This document shows, piece after piece, positions 33,888 to 40,325 of a stretch of 40,325 nucleotides of DNA (the first letter of the stretch is position 1; every line of letters begins with the position of its first letter). A model generated the notes under the pieces. That model was not told the origin of the DNA, did not search any database, and saw only the letters and a program-made list of their open reading frames with translations. Made by a program: the position numbers and the translations under genes. Origin of the DNA: Fusicatenibacter sp. (GTDB lineage Bacteria; Bacillota; Clostridia; Lachnospirales; Lachnospiraceae); contig JAGHIA010000077.1 in NCBI GenBank assembly GCA_017887445.1, positions 1-40,325 on the forward strand. The letters are read 5' to 3'.

Positions 33888-35135
33888 TTACATTTTCGCG
33901 AGTAATTTGGCAAAATCAAGGTTTAACATGGGAATTGCTCCGTATTTTCCTGAAATATAGCCTTTTCCAAAATTCTCATCTTTTCGGACGTTTCTAATCT
34001 CTGTAAGTGAAAATAAATCTGTAGAACGATCTGCGGCTTTAAGTTCTGTAAACCATATCTGATCCCGACGGAACAAATCCAAGTTTAACAAGCCTGTTTC
34101 ATGAGTTGTAAAAATCATCTGTGCTGGTTTGTTGCCACGAGTACTAACAAACTGTTCTACCAATTTGAAAAGAAGTGCTTCGTGCAAATTAGATTCAAGT
34201 TCATCACAAACCAGTACTTTTCCGTTGACCATGATACAAACCAATGGGCATAATAAGCCGAAAAGTTTTTGGATTCCAGTAGATTCTTCAGAAATCAAAT
34301 CTGTTTCAAATCTTTCATAAAGAACTTTGGCCGAGATTGCGTCGACTTTCTTCTGCAATAAGATCTTTTTGAATTCATCTGACAAAAAAGGAGACAGATG
34401 CAGATCATCAAGATCCTCTTGCTTAATAGCAACATGAATGTCTTTGATTCCAGTGCCAAGAGCATCCAATAACTTTAAAACGGTTGCCTTTATCTGCTCG
34501 TTTGTATTAATTTGGTGCAATGAATAATTCATCCAATTATCTTGATTTTCTGAGTTGTAAATCACAAGTTCGTCATCAAAAAAACGATACACAGAGGCCA
34601 CTTCATCAACTGAACTAAAATTTGCGGCGCAAGACAGCATTAAACGATTGGGTTTGAGGACATCTTTACAGTTATTAAATCGATAACGAAAATTGCGCCC
34701 CGCAGAATAGGTTTCACCCAAACGCTCATAAATCTTTGTTTGACGGCCGTTTGGAAAATAGTAAAGATATTCTTCTTCTACGAGCATATTTTTTATTGAA
34801 AAACTAAATACATATCGAACTCCGTCAACTATAAACTGCATTGTATAATTACTTTTTTGGTTGTAACCCTCTAATTTATGAGGAACTTGCAAAATCCCTT
34901 GTCCTGGCTGATGATTAATACTGTTTAAAACAAGATTTTTTACAAATGCAATAGCATCTATAAAATTACTTTTGCCAGAACCGTTTGCACCATAAATAAC
35001 AGACGCCCTAAGAACTTCAATATCTGCTATATTTTGCACATTCTCCGAATGAGTCTTATCTGTTCCTGCCATGGCAGAAAAAAGAATCGCATCTCTAATA
35101 GATCTATGATTAGAACAACTAAACTCTAGTAACAT
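33888..35135 (-). CDS. AAA/ABC-type ATPase (AAA_21, RloA/AbiLi-like)
   Basis: A 415-residue ATPase of the SMC/ABC-like group often found in anti-phage and abortive-infection systems. It begins MLLEFSCSNHRSIRD, the usual start of these proteins (FxxxNFRSI), with Walker A YGANGSGKSN (49-56). A signature-like stretch EESTGIQKLFGLL is followed by Walker B VLVCDELESNLHE (307-319) and a switch histidine in FTTHETGLL. There is no fused nuclease or TOPRIM domain, so an effector is needed in trans. The next two genes carry HEPN motifs. The start is supported by GAGGAGG 7 nt upstream and a near-perfect promoter. It is the first gene of a three-gene operon. Confidence 0.88.
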   Translation of the reverse strand: MLLEFSCSNHRSIRDAILFSAMAGTDKTHSENVQNIADIEVLRASVIYGANGSGKSNFIDAIAFVKNLVLNSINHQPGQGILQVPHKLEGYNQKSNYTMQFIVDGVRYVFSFSIKNMLVEEEYLYYFPNGRQTKIYERLGETYSAGRNFRYRFNNCKDVLKPNRLMLSCAANFSSVDEVASVYRFFDDELVIYNSENQDNWMNYSLHQINTNEQIKATVLKLLDALGTGIKDIHVAIKQEDLDDLHLSPFLSDEFKKILLQKKVDAISAKVLYERFETDLISEESTGIQKLFGLLCPLVCIMVNGKVLVCDELESNLHEALLFKLVEQFVSTRGNKPAQMIFTTHETGLLNLDLFRRDQIWFTELKAADRSTDLFSLTEIRNVRKDENFGKGYISGKYGAIPMLNLDFAKLLAKM

Positions 35136-35158
35136 TGCGCATCCTCCTCTCTGGGGAA

Positions 35159-35187
35159 ATTATAGCATGATATTATCCGTTTATCAA
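35159..35187 (-). promoter_or_regulatory. Promoter of the AAA/HEPN operon
   Basis: On the minus strand TTGATA (35182-35187) and a perfect TATAAT (35159-35164) are separated by 17 bp. Transcription would begin about 17 nt before the ATPase start codon, leaving just enough room for its ribosome-binding site. Confidence 0.75.
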
Positions 35188-35417
35188 TTGAATTTGTGGT
35201 TTTTCTTCATATTCTCAAATCAAACGTACCTTCATTAGCTGCACCTATTACCTATTCATAAAAAATATTTTCCTCTTATCAAAAAAATATACATTCGACA
35301 GGATAATAAAAAGTATAATAAAAAACACACCGACAATTCCTTAGATTGCCTTGACTGCCCTGCAGCTTTATAGTAAAGTGAAATCATAATAGGTGTTTTA
35401 TGCCTTTTTGCAGCCTG

Positions 35418-35445
35418 TTGAAAAATTCAGGAGTTTCCATATAAT
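35418..35445 (+). promoter_or_regulatory. Promoter of the first AAA/PD-(D/E)XK gene
   Basis: TTGAAA (35418-35423) and a perfect TATAAT (35440-35445) lie 16 bp apart, about 60 bp upstream of the start codon at 35508. The rest of the gap 35188-35417 is AT-rich and no gene was seen in it. Confidence 0.6.
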
Positions 35446-35507
35446 ATAAAAGAAATTCTTATTGCCGTGCAGCGCACCACTAATGCCGGAAAGGAGTGTG
35501 GAAAAAG

Positions 35508-37214
35508 GTGAGAAAGAAACTTCCCATCGGCATCGATGGATTTGAAAAACTCAGGACAAATGATTTTTATTATGCAGACAAGACATTATTCATGAAAGAA
35601 CTTTTGCAGAACTGGGGGGAAGTAAACCTGTTTACCCGTCCCAGACGTTTTGGAAAGTCTCTGAACATGAGTATGCTGAAATGCTTTTTTGAGATTGGGA
35701 GCGATCCGGCGCTTTTTGATGGATTAAAGATTACGCAGGAAAAGGAGCTGTGTAAAAAGTATATGGGCAAGTTCCCTGTGATCTCCATCAGCCTGAAAAG
35801 TGTGGACGGACGGAGTTTTGAATCAGCTTCTGCGGCATTGCGGACTGTGATCGGCAACGAAGCAAGGCGATTTTATTTTCTTCGCGAAAGCACGGTTCTT
35901 AATCAGGAGGACAAGGCTTCCTATCAACGCTTGATCAAAGTCGGAGCAGACAGTCGTGCCCTCTATGACATGACAGAAGATATGGCGGCAGCAAGTCTGA
36001 AAACCCTTTCTCAGCTTTTGCACAAACATTATAACCAGAAAGTGATCCTGCTGATCGATGAGTACGATGTTCCCCTGGATAAGGCCTTTCAAGCCGGCTA
36101 TTACGATGAGATGGTCACGCTCATCCGCAATCTGCTCGGAAATGCTCTGAAAACCAACGACAGCCTTTACTTTGCGGTCATGACCGGATGCCTGCGAATT
36201 TCCAGGGAAAGTATCTTTACAGGCCTTAACAATCTGAAAGTACACACAATTTCCGATGTCCGGTATGATGAATTTTTCGGTTTTACAGATGAGGATGTAA
36301 ATGAGCTGTTAGATTTTTATGGTTTATCAGCTTACAAACAGATGCTCCAAGACTGGTATGATGGTTATCGCTTTGGGGATGTAGATGTATATTGTCCTTG
36401 GGATGTGATCAATTATTGCGATGAGCTGCTGGCCGATCCGTCTGCTCCTCCCAAGAACTATTGGGCCAATACCAGTGGAAACGATCTGGTCCTGCGTATG
36501 TTGAAAAAAGCAGATCAGACCACCAAGGATGAAATGGAAGAACTGCTGAACGGAAAAAAAATAACGAAAAGTATCAAGCAGGAATTGACTTACAGAGAGA
36601 TAGACGACAGCGTTGAAAACGTATGGAGTGTTCTCTATTCTACCGGCTATCTGACGGGCGCCCATGTGGAACAGGCGGATGCGGATATTTTCGGTCTGTG
36701 GATTCCAAATGGTGAGATACGCAAGCTGTTTTCCAACCTGGTGCAGACCTGGTTCAGAGAAATGACACGTTCAGACTCCGCAAGGATCAACCGCTTCTGT
36801 ATGGCATTCCCGGACGGGGATGCGGAAACGATCCAGGAGATGCTCAACGACTACCTGTGGGATTCCATCAGCGTACGGGATACAGCGGTACGGAAAAACA
36901 GGAAGGAAAATTTTTACCATGGTATGGTGCTCGGACTGCTTCGGAGTCAGGGAAGCTGGCTGGTCAAGTCCAACGCTGAGACCGGAGAAGGCTACAGCGA
37001 TATCTCCATTCAGACACCGGCGCGGGTGGGAATCGTGATCGAGTTGAAGTATGCGGATGACGGAAAACTGGAAACGGCTTGTAAAGAGGCCTTGGCTCAG
37101 ATTGAAGAAAAGAAGTACGCGGAAAGTTTAAGACGCCGTGGTATGAAAAAGCTGATCAAATACGGAATTGCCTTTTGCGAAAAGGAATGTATGGTTATGA
37201 TAGGCTCTATATAA
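35508..37214 (+). CDS. AAA-ATPase-like protein with PD-(D/E)XK domain, copy 1
   Basis: A 568-residue protein of the widespread AAA-ATPase-like (PF09820) plus PDDEXK_9 (PF08011) family, function unsettled. The P-loop is FTRPRRFGKSLNM near residue 50 and Walker B is VILLIDEYDVPLD near 185. The C-terminal nuclease-like domain shows GYSDISIQTP followed by VIELKYADDG, giving the D...ExK active-site pattern. The start is taken as GTG 35508 (MRKKLPIGIDGFEKL), 11 nt after AAGGAG; a GTG four codons earlier overlaps that ribosome-binding site. Copy 3 at 38636 is a close relative. Possible roles are in defence or DNA rearrangement. Confidence 0.85.
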   Translation: MRKKLPIGIDGFEKLRTNDFYYADKTLFMKELLQNWGEVNLFTRPRRFGKSLNMSMLKCFFEIGSDPALFDGLKITQEKELCKKYMGKFPVISISLKSVDGRSFESASAALRTVIGNEARRFYFLRESTVLNQEDKASYQRLIKVGADSRALYDMTEDMAAASLKTLSQLLHKHYNQKVILLIDEYDVPLDKAFQAGYYDEMVTLIRNLLGNALKTNDSLYFAVMTGCLRISRESIFTGLNNLKVHTISDVRYDEFFGFTDEDVNELLDFYGLSAYKQMLQDWYDGYRFGDVDVYCPWDVINYCDELLADPSAPPKNYWANTSGNDLVLRMLKKADQTTKDEMEELLNGKKITKSIKQELTYREIDDSVENVWSVLYSTGYLTGAHVEQADADIFGLWIPNGEIRKLFSNLVQTWFREMTRSDSARINRFCMAFPDGDAETIQEMLNDYLWDSISVRDTAVRKNRKENFYHGMVLGLLRSQGSWLVKSNAETGEGYSDISIQTPARVGIVIELKYADDGKLETACKEALAQIEEKKYAESLRRRGMKKLIKYGIAFCEKECMVMIGSI

Positions 37215-37245
37215 AAGGTAAAAAGCGGAAAGGAACCGGTCAAAG

Positions 37246-38604
37246 ATGGGATTTTATTTAAACAGCGTGAAACCAGCTGAGCTTTATAACAATGAAACAA
37301 AGCGGCCTTACTTTGTCGATAAAACAAGAATGCTTGAAGAGTTGTTTCCTTTGGTGGATACGGGAACGCAGTATGTCTGCATTACCCGGCCACGGCGATT
37401 TGGAAAAACGATCATGGCAAATATGATTGGCGCTTTTTTTGGAAAATCCAAGGAACTGCCTATTTTCGAGCGGTTGGAGATAGCAAAAGCTCCGGATTAT
37501 AAAAAGTATAAACATCAATACAATGTAGTCTATATAGATTTCAGCAAGGTCAATACCGATTGTGAATCTTATTCGGAGTACATCGCTTATATTAAGGATA
37601 TTCTCAGGGACGATCTGCACGAGGCATTTCCGGATGTCCGCTATCGTCAAAGGGGTGATGCAGCAGAAGATTTTATGCGGATCACACAGAGCACTGGCGA
37701 GAAATTTATCTTTGTTTTTGACGAATGGGATTATATATTTCACCGAAACTATGTGACAGACGACGATAAAGCAAGATACGTAGCGTTTCTGAGCAATTTA
37801 CTCAAGGATCAGCCATATGTAAAACTGGTTTATATGACAGGAATTTTGCCGATCACGAAGTATTCCAGTGGATCTGAGCTGAATATGTTTAAAGAATATA
37901 CAATGAATACACAATCTCTGTACAGTGATTACTTCGGATTCACGGAAAAAGAAGTAGATGAACTCTATGCCAGATATAGGACAAACAATAAAGAGTTAAG
38001 AGTCGACAGGGAAGGTCTTCGGAAGTGGTATGACGGATACCATACATTAACTGGTAAGCAATTATATAATCCAAGATCCATCGTTTTCGCATTGGAAAAC
38101 AATCAGCTGTCGGATTACTGGACAAGTTCGGGCCCGTATGATGAGATTTTCTACTACGTAAAAAACAATATTGCAGATGTCCGTAACGATATTGCGAAAA
38201 TGGTGGCAGGCGAATCTGTTCCGGCCGAAATTCAGGAATATTCAGCGACATCTTCCGAATTAAAAACGCGCGCCGAGATTCTGTCCGCGATGGTTGTGTA
38301 TGGCTTTCTTACATTTGACAACGGATGCGTCAGCATTCCAAACAGAGAACTGATGAACAAATTTTCCGACATGGTGAAGAAGGAAGAATCCTTAGGATAT
38401 ATCTACCGTCTCGCAAAAGAATCGGACCGTATGCTGGCCGCCACCAAGGCTGGTGATGTTGACACCATGGTGTCTATCCTTCAACATGCGCACGACACGG
38501 AGACAGGAATGACTGGGTACAATGACGAGTCCGAATTGTCTGTGGAGTGTAAAGTTGAAGTTTTAGCCGAAAGAATAGAAGAAATGCGTATCAGCACGCG
38601 ATAA
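37246..38604 (+). CDS. AAA-ATPase-like protein, copy 2, lacking the nuclease domain
   Basis: A 452-residue relative of the flanking genes from a different branch of the family. The P-loop is ITRPRRFGKTIMAN and Walker B FIFVFDEWDYIF. The sequence follows the family as far as HDTETGMTGYNDESEL and then ends SVECKVEVLAERIEEMRISTR, just where the PD-(D/E)XK domain should begin. The gene is therefore truncated at its 3' end, and copy 3 starts only 32 bp after its stop. It starts 32 bp after copy 1, with AAAGGAA as ribosome-binding site, so all three are probably one transcript. The ATPase part looks intact. Confidence 0.8.
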   Translation: MGFYLNSVKPAELYNNETKRPYFVDKTRMLEELFPLVDTGTQYVCITRPRRFGKTIMANMIGAFFGKSKELPIFERLEIAKAPDYKKYKHQYNVVYIDFSKVNTDCESYSEYIAYIKDILRDDLHEAFPDVRYRQRGDAAEDFMRITQSTGEKFIFVFDEWDYIFHRNYVTDDDKARYVAFLSNLLKDQPYVKLVYMTGILPITKYSSGSELNMFKEYTMNTQSLYSDYFGFTEKEVDELYARYRTNNKELRVDREGLRKWYDGYHTLTGKQLYNPRSIVFALENNQLSDYWTSSGPYDEIFYYVKNNIADVRNDIAKMVAGESVPAEIQEYSATSSELKTRAEILSAMVVYGFLTFDNGCVSIPNRELMNKFSDMVKKEESLGYIYRLAKESDRMLAATKAGDVDTMVSILQHAHDTETGMTGYNDESELSVECKVEVLAERIEEMRISTR

Positions 38605-38635
38605 GCGGGCAAAGGCAGAGAGGAGTGTGGGAAAG

Positions 38636-40325
38636 GTGAGAAAGAAACTTCCCATTGGCATTGATGGATTCGAAAAACTCAGGACGAATGATTTTTACTA
38701 TGCAGATAAATCGATGTTCATCAAGGAACTTTTGCAAAACTGGGGTGAGGTGAACCTTTTTACCCGCCCCAGACGTTTTGGCAAGTCCCTGAACATGAGT
38801 ATGCTGAAAAGCTTCTTTGAAGTTGGGAGCGATCCAGCGCTGTTTGACGGTTTAAAGATTGCTGATGAGAAAGAACTGTGTGAGAAATATATGGGCAAAT
38901 TCCCTGTGATTTCCATCAGCCTGAAAAGTGTGGATGGATTAAATTATGAAACGGCGGTTGCAGCATTACGAACAGTCATTGGAGATGAGGCAGGAAGATT
39001 TCGTTTTTTAAATCACAGTGACAGATTGGATCCTGACGAAAAAGAAGCCTATGCGCAGCTGACAAAAGTAGGTTCCTCACAAGGTGAAATCTACACGATG
39101 ACTGAAAAAGTGGCAGCGGCAAGCCTGAAGACTCTCTCCCGTCTTTTACACAAACATTACGGTCAGAAGGTCATCCTGCTGATTGATGAATACGATGTCC
39201 CATTGGATAAGGCATTCCAGGGCGGATACTATGATGAGATGGTAATCCTCATACGGAATCTACTTGGAAATGTACTGAAAACGAATGACAGCCTGTTCTT
39301 TGCAGTGCTGACCGGATGCCTGCGTATCTCTAAGGAAAGTATCTTTACAGGACTTAATAATCTGAACGTAATGACGATATCCGATCCCTACTTTTGTGAC
39401 AGTTTTGGCTTCACGGAAGAAGAAGTAGAGGAAATTCTTCATTATTATCATCTGGAAGATTTTCATGATACCATCCGGGACTGGTATGACGGATATCAAT
39501 TTGGAAATGCAGCGATTTATTGCCCGTGGGATGTCATAAAGTATGTTCAGATTTTGCTGAGGGATAAGGACGCGGAGCCGGAGAATTACTGGGCCAATAC
39601 CAGTGGGAATGACCTTATCCGCCGTCTGTTAAAGAGGGCAAACCAGACGACACGGGATGAAATAGAACAGCTGATAAATGGCGAAACGATTATAAAGACC
39701 ATCCGCCAGGAACTGACCTACAGGGATGTCGAGGATTCCATTGATAACATCTGGAGCGTTCTCTATTCCACCGGATATTTAACCTGTCGCGGGCGTCTGC
39801 CGGGGAAGCAGATGAAACTGGCGCTTCCAAACCGTGAAGTAAGGGATCTGTTTATCAATCTGGTAAAGGATTGGTTCCAGGAAACGACACTGGCTGACTC
39901 CGCAAGGATCAATCGCTTTTGTACGGCATTTCCGGCCGGGGATGTGGAGACAATCCAGAGTATGCTCCACGATTACCTATGGGATTCCATCAGCGTGCGG
40001 GATACAGCAGTCCACAGGAATATGAAAGAGAACTTCTATCACGGTATGTTGCTGGGATTGCTCCAGAGTCAGGGAAACTGGTTGGTCAAATCAAATGCGG
40101 AAACAGGGGAAGGCTACAGCGATATCGCCATCCAAACACCGGATCGTATTGGGATTGTGATCGAGTTGAAATACACGGATGACGGAAACTTTGAGCGCGC
40201 CTGTAAAGAAGCCCTGGAGCAGATTGAAGAAAAGAAGTATGCGGAAGGACTGAAGCGCCGCGGCATGAGGACGCTGATCAAATACGGAATCACTTTTTGT
40301 GAGAAGGAATGCATGGTAGTGATGG
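38636..40325 (+). CDS. AAA-ATPase-like protein with PD-(D/E)XK domain, copy 3 (runs off the edge)
   Basis: Starts at GTG 38636 with AGAGGAG upstream and has no stop before the window ends; compared with copy 1 only about four codons are missing. It has FTRPRRFGKSLNM, VILLIDEYDVPLD, the conserved WANTSGND segment, and the C-terminal GYSDIAIQTP ... VIELKYTDDG nuclease pattern. It is closely similar to copy 1 along most of its length, diverging most around residues 105-130 and 260-300. The start regions, including the GAGTGTGG leader, are also shared, so the two arose by duplication. The absence of an ATG start makes it easy to miss. Confidence 0.85.
   Translation, partial: MRKKLPIGIDGFEKLRTNDFYYADKSMFIKELLQNWGEVNLFTRPRRFGKSLNMSMLKSFFEVGSDPALFDGLKIADEKELCEKYMGKFPVISISLKSVDGLNYETAVAALRTVIGDEAGRFRFLNHSDRLDPDEKEAYAQLTKVGSSQGEIYTMTEKVAAASLKTLSRLLHKHYGQKVILLIDEYDVPLDKAFQGGYYDEMVILIRNLLGNVLKTNDSLFFAVLTGCLRISKESIFTGLNNLNVMTISDPYFCDSFGFTEEEVEEILHYYHLEDFHDTIRDWYDGYQFGNAAIYCPWDVIKYVQILLRDKDAEPENYWANTSGNDLIRRLLKRANQTTRDEIEQLINGETIIKTIRQELTYRDVEDSIDNIWSVLYSTGYLTCRGRLPGKQMKLALPNREVRDLFINLVKDWFQETTLADSARINRFCTAFPAGDVETIQSMLHDYLWDSISVRDTAVHRNMKENFYHGMLLGLLQSQGNWLVKSNAETGEGYSDIAIQTPDRIGIVIELKYTDDGNFERACKEALEQIEEKKYAEGLKRRGMRTLIKYGITFCEKECMVVM

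Overview
The window reads as a chromosomal segment of a Gram-positive anaerobe of the Bacillota, most likely a Lachnospiraceae-type gut bacterium. This is inferred from the mix of CpsB/CpsC/CpsD tyrosine-phosphoregulation genes, large multi-domain serine recombinases, strong GGAGG ribosome-binding sites, a secreted Ig-like repeat protein with a sortase-like tail, and the AAA/PD-(D/E)XK gene family at the right end. No rRNA, tRNA or CRISPR array was seen.

Layout. (1) 1-9.6 kb, GC-richer host-like DNA: the end of an unknown gene and a strong terminator, then dTDP-rhamnose genes rfbA-rfbD (minus), a MerR-regulator/methyltransferase fusion coupled to a PepV-type dipeptidase (minus), a 929-residue surface protein (plus), and a SEC-C protein next to a DnaK remnant (minus). 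Intergenic spaces carry a family of small palindromic repeats. (2) 9.6-12.8 kb (minus): the capsule regulatory operon cpsB-cpsC-cpsD plus a membrane-anchored Ig-like protein, with a clear promoter and terminator. (3) 12.8-17.0 kb (minus): two serine recombinases, each holding an in-frame expandable repeat tract. (4) 17.0-17.5 kb: a gene-free switch-over region with a 21-bp inverted repeat and a very G-rich stretch. (5) 17.5-30.5 kb (plus): an AT-rich Wzx/Wzy polysaccharide operon. It holds a second rfbA, rfbB, a 57-residue membrane peptide, an acetyltransferase, a VioA-like sugar aminotransferase, a PglC/WcaJ-type phosphoglycosyl transferase, two ATP-grasp ligases, an extended SDR, Wzy, a WecF-like transferase, Wzx and a PLP enzyme. 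(6) 30.5-32.2 kb: a decayed region with small hairpins, a truncated DUF6431-like gene and a 34-residue membrane peptide. (7) 32.2-35.2 kb (minus): a three-gene operon of an AAA ATPase, a frameshifted small HEPN-like gene and a larger HEPN protein, resembling a defence or toxin cassette. (8) 35.5 kb to the end (plus): three consecutive AAA-ATPase-like genes. The first and third carry a PD-(D/E)XK domain; the middle one has lost it.

How it fits together: RfbA2, RfbB, the aminotransferase and the acetyltransferase can make a dTDP-4-acetamido-4,6-dideoxyhexose, which the WecF-like enzyme would add to the sugar loaded by the phosphoglycosyl transferase. Wzx and Wzy export and polymerise the unit, and CpsB/C/D control chain length. 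The two ATP-grasp enzymes and the PLP enzyme suggest an extra amino-acid-type decoration. The most promising candidates for something undescribed are the AAA/HEPN/HEPN operon and this ATP-grasp/PLP decoration set. All functions are read from motifs by eye; no database search or alignment was run.
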